DNA of 6,272 nt from PALSA-1196 sp036833805 (GTDB lineage: Bacteria > Pseudomonadota > Gammaproteobacteria > Steroidobacterales > Steroidobacteraceae): assembly GCA_036833805.1 (NCBI GenBank), contig DAITPA010000081.1:1-6272 (forward strand), in the 5' to 3' direction. The position numbers and the translations under genes are program-made. Each line of letters begins with the position of its first letter. Within the stretch, counting starts at the first letter, position 1. Below the pieces are notes generated by a model, which worked only from the letters and a program-made list of their open reading frames with translations, was not told the origin of the DNA and searched no databases. Positions 1 through 6,262 of the stretch are shown here, one piece after another.

Positions 1-170
1 CACCCGCGACCGTTGAGACCATTGCCGCGTGGAGCCTTGCCCATGGCATGGCACAGATCATGATTGACCAGCGTCTGGAGCCGCAGCCCGCCGTTGACGA
101 AGTCCTCGACATGCCGCTACTCGTAACGCGCGCAGCGCAGATCTTTGTGGCCGGCTTGCGCGCCGCCTGA
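1..170 (+). CDS. TetR/AcrR-family regulator, C-terminal end (5' truncated)
   Basis: The reading frame starting at base 3 is open from the window edge to a TGA at 168-170 and gives the last 55 residues of a protein. It begins ATVETIAAWSLAHGMAQIM and ends AQIFVAGLRAA. The pattern of an aromatic-rich helix with W-S-L-A-H-G followed by a short I-D-x-R-L stretch and a final hydrophobic helix is typical of the ligand-binding C-terminal domain of TetR repressors of the WHG type. The DNA-binding N-terminus lies outside the window, so neither target nor ligand can be inferred. It converges on the MarR gene, with 49 bases between the two stop codons and no clear terminator there. Family assignment rests on a short stretch and is moderately sure. 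Confidence 0.6.
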   Translation, partial: PATVETIAAWSLAHGMAQIMIDQRLEPQPAVDEVLDMPLLVTRAAQIFVAGLRAA

Positions 171-219
171 TACACACGCAGTCGCTGCAAAAGCTCGGCG
201 CTGCATCAGAAGATAGCGC

Positions 220-623
220 CTACGACAGCGCGCGCAGCTTCTTTCGAAGGCTGTTGGCACCAGCGCCGCCGAGCGGCGTCTCAAGCGCCTCATGTGTGCG
301 TTCCCACATGGGAACGGCACTCGCCAGGACCGCGCGTCCGGCTCGTGTCAGGCTAAGAGGGCTGCCGCGGCGGTCTGTCGGATAGGCGATGATCGTAAGC
401 AAGTGACGCCGCTTTAGCGGTTTGACTGCCGCAGTGGGGTTGTTCGATCCATGGCAAGCGGGACCGTGACCGATCCGATGTTCGGGGGTTCCGGCCGGTT
501 GAGCGACATCAGCAGCGAAAACTGGCCATTCGTAAGATTAAAAGGCCGCAAGGCGTCGTCGAAGCGACGCGCGAGAGTGCGCGCCGCGCTCTGCACGTGC
601 AGGCACGGGCAGTGGTCGCGCAC
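220..623 (-). pseudogene. MarR-family transcriptional regulator, broken by a one-base deletion
   Basis: Two minus-strand frames join into one MarR-like protein of about 134 residues. The first (GTG start at 621-623, no other start before the upstream stop) reads HCPCLHVQSAARTLARRF, then LTNGQFSLLMSL and ends at AMDRTT (codon 62, base 438). The next frame resumes at 435 with TAAVKPLKRRHLLTII and continues through YPTDRRGSPLSLTRAGRAVL to a TAG at 220-222. MarR proteins normally read DRTTLTA-LxPLxRRxL across this point, the recognition helix leading into the beta wing. The two leftover bases (436-437, CC on the coding strand) are therefore a codon, probably Leu, that lost one base. As read, translation stops after about 69 residues, inside the DNA-binding domain. 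A TTGACG hexamer at 688-693 is a possible -35, without a good -10. It could have controlled the adjacent FAH-M20 pair, but that is inference. The defect could be a sequencing error or a true null allele. Confidence 0.8.
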
Positions 624-756
624 GTTCCGAAGACGGATACCACAAGAACCAGCCCTCGAGTGCGCGCGAGCCTCAGTTCGTGATCATCGTCAACAGCGCG
701 TGCAACGTATCGGAATGGCGCACAGAGACGTGGCGGCGCCGCAGCCCGCGCCCGCG

Positions 757-778
757 CGCTCGAATGCTCATTCGAGCG
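757..778 (-). repeat. Perfect 9-bp hairpin across the M20 stop codon
   Basis: CGCTCGAAT (757-765) and ATTCGAGCG (770-778) are exact inverted complements with a 4-base loop. The TGA stop of the M20 gene (768-770) lies in the loop and first stem base. No T-run follows on the minus strand; the sequence after it is G+C rich. So it is not a standard Rho-independent terminator. It could be a 3' mRNA stabiliser or pause element, or an operator for the MarR gene, whose start lies about 130 bases away. Confidence 0.5.
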
Positions 779-1940
779 GCAATTCCTGCTGCACGAGCGC
801 AAGCCAGTAGCTGGCACCAATCGGCAGCAGACGGTCGTCAAAGTCGTACTGCGGATTGTGGACCATGCAGGAGTGCGCCGATCCCGCCTGCCCCAGGAAA
901 ACGTACGCGCCCGGCTTGGCGGCCAGCATGAACGCAAAGTCTTCCGAACCCATGATAGGAGTGATGTCGCTCGCGACCTGCTCGGCGCCTACGACGGCGG
1001 CAGCCGCGCGCGTCGCGATCGCAACTTCACGCGCCGCATTGACAACGGCCGGCGCGAGTCTTCGGTAGTCAACTGTGGCGACCGCGCCCAGGGATTCAGC
1101 AACACCCGCGGCGATGCGCGTGATTCCCGACTGCAGCGCGTCGCGCACCGTGGCTGAAAAGCTGCGCACCGTGCCCAGCATGCGCACTCGCTCCGGAATA
1201 ACGTTGTGTGCCATGCCGCCTTGTACGGCTGTGATGCTGACTACCGCGGCGGTGAGAGGATCGGTCGAGCGGCTGACGAGGGTTTGCAGCGCGGTGATGA
1301 TCTGCGCGCTGATCACAATGGGATCGACTGCCAAATGCGGCAGCGCCCCATGCCCGCCCTTGCCGGTCACTTCGATGGTGATCGAATCCATCGCCGCCAT
1401 CATCGCGCCGCTGCGCATGCCGACCGTGCCGAACGGCATGCCCGGCCAGTTGTGCAGTCCATACACGGCATCGCACGGAAATTGCGTAAACAGGCCTTCA
1501 TCGAGCATGCGCTGCGCGCCTCCCAAGCCCTCCTCGGCGGGCTGAAAGATCAAGTGCACGGTACCTGCGAAGTTGCGCCTCTCGGCAAGCTCGCGCGCAG
1601 CCCCGAGCAGCATGGTCGTATGGCCATCGTGACCACAGGCGTGCATGCGCCCGGGATGCGTCGAAACATGCGCGAACTTGTTGAGCTCTGCGAGCGGCAA
1701 TGCGTCCATGTCCGCCCTTAACCCAATCGAGCGGTTGCCGCGCGCGCGACCCTGCACGGTGCCGACGACGCCCGTGCCCGCAATTCCGCGATGCACCTCG
1801 ATACCCCAGCTCGCAAGCTTTTCCGCGACCAAGGCGGCGGTTCGCTGTTCCTCGAAGCCAAGCTCCGGATGCGCATGCAGATCACGCCGCCACGCGGTCA
1901 ATTCGGGCAGTTGCGCGCTTAATGTCGGGTCTAACGGCAT
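768..1940 (-). CDS. M20 family amidohydrolase (hippurate hydrolase / aminoacylase type)
   Basis: This 390-residue cytosolic metallo-amidohydrolase is of the length usual for the M20D group, which cleaves N-acyl amino acids, hippurate, indole-amino acid conjugates or related amides. The N-terminus RRDLHAHPELGFEE is the group signature. Metal ligands are visible: C102 and H104 in HACGHDGH, E136-E137 in FQPAEEG, H163 in GLHNWP and H361 in MVHNPQYDF. The lid or dimerisation domain runs about 185-295 and includes GKGGHGALPH, with H197 and H202. ATG at 1938-1940 is preceded by AGGAG (1947-1951) at good spacing. The gene lies 26 bases after the FAH gene stop, so the two are probably cotranscribed. 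The substrate cannot be told from sequence. Names such as HipO or N-acyl-L-amino acid amidohydrolase are used for many relatives, so no symbol is given. Confidence 0.93.
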   Translation of the reverse strand: MPLDPTLSAQLPELTAWRRDLHAHPELGFEEQRTAALVAEKLASWGIEVHRGIAGTGVVGTVQGRARGNRSIGLRADMDALPLAELNKFAHVSTHPGRMHACGHDGHTTMLLGAARELAERRNFAGTVHLIFQPAEEGLGGAQRMLDEGLFTQFPCDAVYGLHNWPGMPFGTVGMRSGAMMAAMDSITIEVTGKGGHGALPHLAVDPIVISAQIITALQTLVSRSTDPLTAAVVSITAVQGGMAHNVIPERVRMLGTVRSFSATVRDALQSGITRIAAGVAESLGAVATVDYRRLAPAVVNAAREVAIATRAAAAVVGAEQVASDITPIMGSEDFAFMLAAKPGAYVFLGQAGSAHSCMVHNPQYDFDDRLLPIGASYWLALVQQELPLE

Positions 1941-1966
1941 GCAAGGCTCCTAGGATCGGCGCGCAT

Positions 1967-2809
1967 TCACGCCTCGATGAGCTCCTGGCGCTGCTCGCCC
2001 AAGCCCTCCACGCCGAGCGTAACGATATCGCCCTTCGCGAGGAACGTCGGCGGCGTTAGCCCAAGTCCGACCCCGGGCGGCGTGCCGGTTGCGATGACGT
2101 CGCCTGGCATGAGCGTCATGTAGCGGCTCACATAGCTGATGATGAATGCAACGGGAAAGATCATATCGCGCGTGTTGCCGTTCTGGCGCATGCGCCCGTT
2201 GACGGCGAGCCAAAGCTTGAGATTCTGTGGATCGGGGATCGTATCGGCGCTTACGAGCCACGGACCAAGAGGCGCGAAGGTGTCGGCACTCTTGCCCTTC
2301 ACCCACTGCCCTGTGCCTTCGAGCTGATACGCCCGTTCGCTCACATCGTTCACGATACAATATCCGAGAACGTGATCGAGCGCGGCTGCGACCGCTACGT
2401 TCTTCGCCTTCGTGCCGATCACCGCTGCGAGCTCAACTTCCCAGTCCACCTTGCTTGCGCCAGGTGGAATCTCGATCGCGTCGTGGGGTCCGCAAATCGC
2501 AGTGGTCGCTTTCATGAAAAGGACCGGCTCGGACGGCGCCTCGACGCCCGCTTCGCGCGCATGGTCGACGTAGTTCAAGCCCACACAAACGAGCTTGCCG
2601 ACACGACCGATGCAGGGTCCCAAGCGCGTTTGTGGCGTGACCAGCGGCAGGCTCTGCGGATCCGTGGCGCGGACCGCATCAAGGGCGCGCCCCTCGATCG
2701 TCTCGGCGGTAATGTCCGCGAGTACGCCCGAAAGATCGCGCACGCGGTTGTGCCGATCGAGAATGCCGGCGCGCTCAGCTCCGGGAGCGCCAAAACGCAC
2801 CAGCTTCAT
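1967..2809 (-). CDS. Fumarylacetoacetate hydrolase (FAH) fold family enzyme
   Basis: The 280-residue protein has the FAH C-terminal fold at about 70-278, after a short N-terminal domain (MKLVRFG...AGILD). Family marks are CVGLNYVDHAREAG (the H83 region, often the catalytic His), FMKATTAICGPHDAI, the metal ligands E124 and E126 in DWEVELAAVIG and D155 in IVNDVSER, then KGKSADTFAPLGPWLV and the terminal MPGDVIATGTPPGVG loop. Length and motifs match the single-domain bacterial members. These act as oxaloacetate decarboxylases/acylpyruvases, 2-hydroxyhepta-diene-dioate isomerases or hydratases, and many are loosely labelled ureidoglycolate lyase. The exact reaction is not determined by these motifs. 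ATG at 2807-2809 has only a weak GGGAT-type ribosome site; MKLVRFG is a common family start. It is the first gene of a probable two-gene unit with the M20 enzyme, which suggests the route handles an N-acylated or carbamoylated compound that yields an oxo-acid. Confidence 0.92.
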   Translation of the reverse strand: MKLVRFGAPGAERAGILDRHNRVRDLSGVLADITAETIEGRALDAVRATDPQSLPLVTPQTRLGPCIGRVGKLVCVGLNYVDHAREAGVEAPSEPVLFMKATTAICGPHDAIEIPPGASKVDWEVELAAVIGTKAKNVAVAAALDHVLGYCIVNDVSERAYQLEGTGQWVKGKSADTFAPLGPWLVSADTIPDPQNLKLWLAVNGRMRQNGNTRDMIFPVAFIISYVSRYMTLMPGDVIATGTPPGVGLGLTPPTFLAKGDIVTLGVEGLGEQRQELIEA

Positions 2810-2826
2810 AAACGGATCCCAATCAT

Positions 2827-2839
2827 TCGAGATGCTCGA
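2827..2839. promoter_or_regulatory. Short dyad upstream of the FAH gene
   Basis: TCGAG-ATG-CTCGA is a perfect 5-bp inverted repeat centred 24 bases before the FAH start codon, where an operator overlapping the promoter or leader would be expected. It shares the TCGAG core with the hairpin at 757-778. The arms are short, so chance is possible. Confidence 0.25.
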
Positions 2840-2941
2840 TCGGCAGAACTCATCATTCGCTCAATTGCGGTCCGCAGTAAACTGCGCGCGGCGCTGGCGC
2901 GCAATCGAAATTTGTCAGCTGCCCGGCGCCGTGACGGTACC

Positions 2942-2965
2942 TAAAAGTCGCATCTTCGGTGCGAC
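2942..2965 (-). terminator. Hairpin with UUCG-type loop and T-run (minus strand)
   Basis: GTCGCA (2947-2952) pairs with TGCGAC (2960-2965). On the plus strand the loop contains C-TTCG-G, a stable tetraloop, with one bulged T. On the minus strand the stem is followed by TTTTA (2942-2946), so it looks like a weak Rho-independent terminator for leftward transcription. The nearest minus-strand gene upstream is the hemerythrin gene, which ends about 500 bases earlier. A role separating that transcript from the FAH-M20 unit is inference. Confidence 0.35.
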
Positions 2966-3410
2966 GGTCGGCTGCAGTGTTCCAGCCGCGTCGTTTTCCA
3001 AGCACGACTACCTCATCGATCCGAGCCGTTTTGCCTCCAAGGGGAACTGGGCGAGTCATCTTTTTAAGGACGCGACGTTAACGCATCTGGCGCTGGATGC
3101 GGATCGTATCGCAAGCGGCTGGCAGATTTGCTGGCGGACGGCAAACTTTTCCGTGAGCGCTAAGATCTGGGTGGAGCGCAGCCGCATTCTCAAGTGCTGG
3201 GAAACGCCAGACGCTTCCGCAGGAGCGCAGTCGTTTCAGCATCATCCCGCTCGTCTTAAATGGCCGTGGCGATATCGTGAATGGCAGCACGAGGTGCAAG
3301 CTCCGCGGGCGTGGGCTTGCCGAGTACTTTAACGCCGATCTTTGGCCCGCCGACGCGGCGGCGGCCGTTATTGAAATCGACTCGTGAGTACGCTTCGCCA
3401 CTGGAGTTAG

Positions 3411-3452
3411 CCCGAAGACTCATCGAACGCCGTCGCTTCGGGGATTTTATTC
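3411..3452 (+). terminator. Weak inverted repeat followed by a T-rich stretch
   Basis: CCCGAAG (3411-3417) and CTTCGGG (3436-3442) are exact complements around an 18-base loop, and ATTTTATTCT follows on the plus strand. It starts 24 bases after the TGA at 3387 that ends a coding-like plus-strand stretch. The loop is long for a terminator. It also lies just beyond the 3' end of the minus-strand hemerythrin gene. Confidence 0.3.
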
Positions 3453-3463
3453 TTTGGCTTCGA

Positions 3464-3974
3464 TCAACCTGCCATCTCGCCCGACAGTTTCTGTTTGCGG
3501 CTCGCCAGCTCGGTGCCGAGCTCCTCAAGATCCACCTTCGATGCTCTAGCCTGCGCGAACATGCCGTCCGCCTGCTCCTGTTCCTTTACGTGGTGCTTGA
3601 TCATTTCAGACAGCACTTTCACTTTGGACTCGAAATAGTCGTCCGCTGGATCGGATTGTTCGATCTGACCGATCAGCTTCTTGGCACCGTCATGTTCGAC
3701 AACGGCGTCGTGGTGGATGGTCCTTGGTTGCTTGCAGAAACGCCGGGTAGAAAATCTCCTCTTCAATTGTCGTAGGCACGCGCAAAGCGGCACATATCTG
3801 CGAGGCGAGGGTCTGCTTTTTCCGGGACGGGCGCGCACCCGCACATTGTTTGAACCATCCCTCAACCTGGCGGTGGTCGGCCTTCAGCAAGGCGACCGCA
3901 TCCGTGCGCGCGGGGTGCGCGGTGCGCCGCTTCGTCGCATTGGATTTCGATGAGCTACGTTTGGAGCGTGCCAT
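3464..3974 (-). pseudogene. Hemerythrin HHE-domain protein, frame broken by one extra base
   Basis: Two minus-strand frames give one hemerythrin-like protein of 169 residues. From ATG at 3972-3974, 85 codons read MARSKRSSSKSNATKRRTAH (a basic, low-complexity tail), then LLKADHRQVEGWF with iron-ligand type H34, and TIEEEIFYPAFLQATKD with E71-E73. After one surplus base at 3719 the next frame reads IHHDAVVEHDGAKKLIGQIE, then EMIKHHVKEQEQADGMF, and ends KLSGEMAG with a TGA at 3464-3466. Both halves carry the expected His and Glu ligands of the di-iron four-helix bundle, and removing that one base restores the full length. As read, the first half ends after about 94 residues with a wrong tail and lacks the last two helices. 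Such proteins bind oxygen, sense iron or oxygen, or serve stress responses; the exact role is unknown. It is divergent from the topoisomerase gene. Sequencing error and true inactivation are both possible. Confidence 0.85.
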
Positions 3975-4233
3975 TTTGTTAATTCCGCGTTGGTTGTCAA
4001 TAACTGCGCCGGATCGTCGCGGCTGGCAGTGCGACGGAGCGTAGGAGAAAGTCCCAACTTTGTGTCCGACAGACGGCGCACCTGCACCGCTGCTGGGGAA
4101 GCGGCAGACCAACTCATTTACCCTGGTATACCGTGCGCCACGTCACACCTCGCTCTTGAGCATCCATCGGTGCCGCGCAGGTGAGCCAATATCCGTAGCG
4201 CGCTGACTTGTGCTGGGCTAAGAATTGCGGCCA
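3975..4233. promoter_or_regulatory. Divergent intergenic region between hemerythrin and topoisomerase genes
   Basis: The region must hold the start signals of both flanking genes if each has its own promoter. On the minus strand a perfect TTGACA lies at 3995-4000, but the -10 position 17 bases on would fall at the hemerythrin start codon, so its use is doubtful. On the plus strand the palindrome GGTATACC (4125-4132), preceded by T at 4124, could be read as an extended -10 (TG-G-TATACC) about 100 bases before the topoisomerase gene; no good -35 is seen. AAAGT-CCCA-ACTTT at 4048-4061 is another small dyad. Short open frames here do not look like proteins. Confidence 0.3.
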
Positions 4234-5310
4234 ATGACCGAAAAATCTCCACACGCGTTTGAAAGCCTGACGGGTGTCGCGGCCGAGGCGGCACAAATGG
4301 CCGACGAAGCCGGCCTGCTCTATGTCTCAGACACCGAGCCTGGCATCCGCCGCCAGCGAGCGGGCAAAGGTTTTCGCTATCTGACGCCGGACAACGGCCA
4401 GCTCACTTCCGCAAAGGAGCTGCAGCGAATCGCGCGGCTTGCAATCCCGCCGGCATATCGCGACGTCTGGATCTGTGTCAAAGCGCGTGGCCATCTGCAA
4501 GCGACCGCACGCGACGCGCGTAGCCGCAAGCAATATCGGTATCACTCCGAATGGAGACAACTGCGCGATAGCGCTAAGTTCGACCGCATGGTGGCGTTCG
4601 GTGAGGCGCTGCAGAAGTTGCGGCGAAAGCTCAAGCGCGACTTAGCGTTACCAGGACTACCGCGCGAAAAAGTACTTGCGGTCGTCGTGAGTCTCCTTGA
4701 CGCGACGCGGGTTCGAGTCGGCAATACCGAATACGCTCGGGACAACAAGAGCTTTGGCCTAACGACGCTGCGCGACCGTCACGTCACCTTCGTTCGCGAT
4801 GGCCGAGCAATCCTGAACTTCCGGGGCAAGGGCGGCGTCCCGCATGAAATCCTTATCGACGACAAGCGCATCGCGCGGATCGTGCGCCACTGCCAAGAGA
4901 TCCCTGGCCAGCAACTATTCAAGTACATAACGGATGAGGGCGAGCGCTTTCCTATCGACTCCGGACAGGTGAACGACTATCTCCGCGAAGCTATGGGCAA
5001 CGACTTCACGGCAAAGGATTTCCGCACTTGGGGAGCGAGCTTGCACGCTATCACGTTACTCGCCCGTACGCCGTTGCCCGAACCCCCGAGCGAGACCGCC
5101 TGCAAGAGTGAAATCGTCAACGTCGTCAAGCAAGTGGCGGCACAGCTGCATAACACCCCCGCGGTCTGCCGCAAGTCCTATATCAATCCCGCCGTGTTCG
5201 AAAGTTGGCGCTCCGGCGTAATCCATAGAACCTTCAACGGCACCATTAGCGCGGCCGCGCCCCGCAAGGCCGAAGCCATGGTGCTCGCATTCTTGCGGGA
5301 GCAAGCCTAA
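4234..5310 (+). CDS. DNA topoisomerase IB (poxvirus-type)
   Basis: This 358-residue protein nicks one strand of duplex DNA through a 3'-phosphotyrosyl link and relaxes supercoils of both signs without ATP. The N-terminal domain (about 25-110) includes LLYVSDTEPGIRRQRAGKGF, IPPAYRDVWIC and SRKQYRYHSEWR. The catalytic domain (about 115-330) carries the complete active set aligned to the vaccinia enzyme: R161 in VRVGNTEYARDN, K199 in FRGKGG, R264 in KDFRTWGAS, H306 in QLHNTPAVCRKSY and nucleophile Y316. The length is typical of bacterial members. I chose ATG 4234; an in-frame TTG at 4225 would add three residues, and neither has a strong ribosome site. The gene is divergent from the hemerythrin gene and convergent with the SDR gene. 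In bacteria it is accessory to the essential topoisomerases. All active-site residues are intact, unlike the damaged neighbour. Confidence 0.95.
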   Translation: MTEKSPHAFESLTGVAAEAAQMADEAGLLYVSDTEPGIRRQRAGKGFRYLTPDNGQLTSAKELQRIARLAIPPAYRDVWICVKARGHLQATARDARSRKQYRYHSEWRQLRDSAKFDRMVAFGEALQKLRRKLKRDLALPGLPREKVLAVVVSLLDATRVRVGNTEYARDNKSFGLTTLRDRHVTFVRDGRAILNFRGKGGVPHEILIDDKRIARIVRHCQEIPGQQLFKYITDEGERFPIDSGQVNDYLREAMGNDFTAKDFRTWGASLHAITLLARTPLPEPPSETACKSEIVNVVKQVAAQLHNTPAVCRKSYINPAVFESWRSGVIHRTFNGTISAAAPRKAEAMVLAFLREQA

Positions 5311-5390
5311 ACAGGCGCCGCTATCTGCCTGAGCGCTAGTTCCCGATGTGTTCTTTGAGCGCGTATCCTTAAGCCGCAGTGAGCTCGCTT

Positions 5391-6083
5391 TCAAAACGTT
5401 TCGACCCATGGCCGAAGCTCGACCTCCATCGACCACGCGTTGCGCGGCTGGCGCAACACGTCAAGGTACGTTTGTGCAATGCCGTCGGGGTCGAGCGTTC
5501 GGTCCCCTTCATCCGGACGTAATGCGCTGCGCACCCCGCCGTCGATCACGAAGTGCGCCACGTGAATACCCTTCGGCCCGAGCTCGCGTGCCGCACTTTG
5601 CGCGAGTCCGCGCAAAGCGAACTTGCCCATCGCGAAGGCGGCTGAGAGCGCAAAGCCTTTCAGGCTCGCGCTGGCGCCGGTCAGAAGTATTGCGCCGTGC
5701 CCACGCGGCGTCATTCGACGTGCGGCCTGTTGAGTGACGAGAAACCCTCCAAACGCCGAGACTTCGATTGATCGCCTGACATCTTCCGGGTCGAGCTCGA
5801 CGATTGGGCCGCGTACCCGTGTGCTTGCGTTATAAATCACAACGTCAATTTCTCCGAGCTTCAGGTCTGCGTCCTCAAATAAGCGTGCGACGGCGGCGGG
5901 GTCGGACGCATCGACTGCAAACGTCTGCGCTTTGGCTTCGGCGGCGAGCGGTGCAAGCTTCTTTACGTTGCGTGCCGCGAGCCCCACTCGAAGCCCGGCC
6001 GTGGAAAGGCTGCGCGCAAGTGATGCGCTGATGCCGGAGCCCGCGCCGACTATCAGGACCGAGCGATAGGGAATGTCTGTCAT
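5391..6083 (-). CDS. SDR-family protein with Phe in place of the catalytic Tyr
   Basis: This 230-residue Rossmann-fold protein is related to short-chain dehydrogenases. It shows VLIVGAGSGISASLAR (glycine motif G13-G15-G17), VDASD at 57-61, VIYNAS at 82-87 in place of the usual NNAG, LLTGASAS with S138, and AAFAMGKFALRGLAQSAARELGPKGIHVAH. In the usual YxxxK motif the Tyr is Phe (F150) while K154 is kept. The C-terminus LDPDGIAQTYLDVLRQP...SMEVELRPWVE is typical of the SDR_c10-like subgroup, which characteristically lacks the Tyr. The substitution is therefore a family trait rather than damage. Activity is unknown; reduction may be impaired or use a different chemistry. ATG at 6081-6083 has a good GGAGA site at 6091-6095. 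The stop is 80 bases from the topoisomerase stop, and no clear terminator lies between them. Confidence 0.92.
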   Translation of the reverse strand: MTDIPYRSVLIVGAGSGISASLARSLSTAGLRVGLAARNVKKLAPLAAEAKAQTFAVDASDPAAVARLFEDADLKLGEIDVVIYNASTRVRGPIVELDPEDVRRSIEVSAFGGFLVTQQAARRMTPRGHGAILLTGASASLKGFALSAAFAMGKFALRGLAQSAARELGPKGIHVAHFVIDGGVRSALRPDEGDRTLDPDGIAQTYLDVLRQPRNAWSMEVELRPWVETF

Positions 6084-6155
6084 GCGAGGATCTCCAAATC
6101 AAGGTTCTGGCGAATCGCGACTTGGTTCACTTGGCCGCGCGCCGGTCGCAAGCGT

Positions 6156-6171
6156 CGCTTCGAATGAAGCG
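6156..6171. promoter_or_regulatory. Perfect 16-base inverted repeat upstream of the SDR gene
   Basis: CGCTTC-GAAT-GAAGCG is an exact 6-bp inverted repeat with a 4-base centre, 73 bases before the SDR start codon. It is a plausible operator or leader hairpin. No T-run follows on either strand, so it is unlikely to be a terminator. Confidence 0.35.
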
Positions 6172-6241
6172 GGCGGCGTGCTGAAGCTGCGAGCGCTCGT
6201 TTGATCATTCCTCGCGGCAGGGAACGCGCGCGATTGCGCAG

Positions 6242-6262
6242 ACTCTAAACATTATTGAGAGT
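6242..6262. promoter_or_regulatory. 21-bp AT-rich dyad at the right edge
   Basis: ACTCT (6242-6246) and AGAGT (6258-6262) flank an AT-rich 11-base centre, with two more complementary bases inside each arm after a mismatch. The minus strand contains AATAAT, close to a -10 box. An ATG at 6265-6267 preceded by GAGAG could begin a plus-strand gene that runs off the window, but only two codons are visible. The size and symmetry suit a MarR- or TetR-type operator between divergent genes; this is inference. Confidence 0.3.

Larger units (their letters stand above)
2810..3463. other. 654-base region without a recognisable gene
   Basis: No frame gives a protein I recognise. On the plus strand, three stretches look weakly coding (G/C at third position, lower at second), each in a different frame: about 2832-3105 (ATG at 2832, containing SKHDYLIDPSRFASKGNW and LTHLALDADRIASG), about 3105-3160 (RKRLADLLADGKLFRER, then TAA) and about 3165-3387 (SIIPLVLNGRGDIVNGSTR, ending EIDS at a TGA at 3385-3387). 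A minus-strand stretch at about 3257-3400 (KIGVKVLGKPTPAELAPRA) overlaps the last one and is about equally plausible. The region could hold the remains of a frame-broken plus-strand gene or simply noncoding DNA. Any promoter of the FAH gene should lie at its left end, but I see no good -35/-10 pair. Confidence 0.4.

Noticed and set aside
1075..1545. Long plus-strand open frame opposite the M20 gene
   Set aside because: It lies wholly within the well-supported minus-strand amidohydrolase and has no family-like motifs; high G+C makes such antisense frames common.
2372..2944. Plus-strand open frame opposite the start of the FAH gene
   Set aside because: Most of it is the antisense of a clear FAH gene, and its sequence is Arg/Ser/Ala rich without a recognisable fold.
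3281..3775. Plus-strand open frame of 164 codons opposite the hemerythrin gene
   Set aside because: Most of it is the complement of the second half of the hemerythrin gene, whose His/Glu ligand pattern is convincing on the minus strand.
3995..4000. Consensus TTGACA as the hemerythrin promoter -35
   Set aside because: With normal spacing the -10 box would fall on the start codon and reads AAAATG, so it is not called as a separate promoter.
5311..5390. Terminator between the convergent topoisomerase and SDR genes
   Set aside because: Only a short direct repeat (TGAGCGC twice) and the small palindrome AAACGTTT near the SDR stop are present; there is no stem followed by a T-run.
5056..5436. Minus-strand open frame opposite the topoisomerase C-terminus
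   Set aside because: It covers the catalytic H306 and Y316 region of the topoisomerase in antisense and resembles no protein family.
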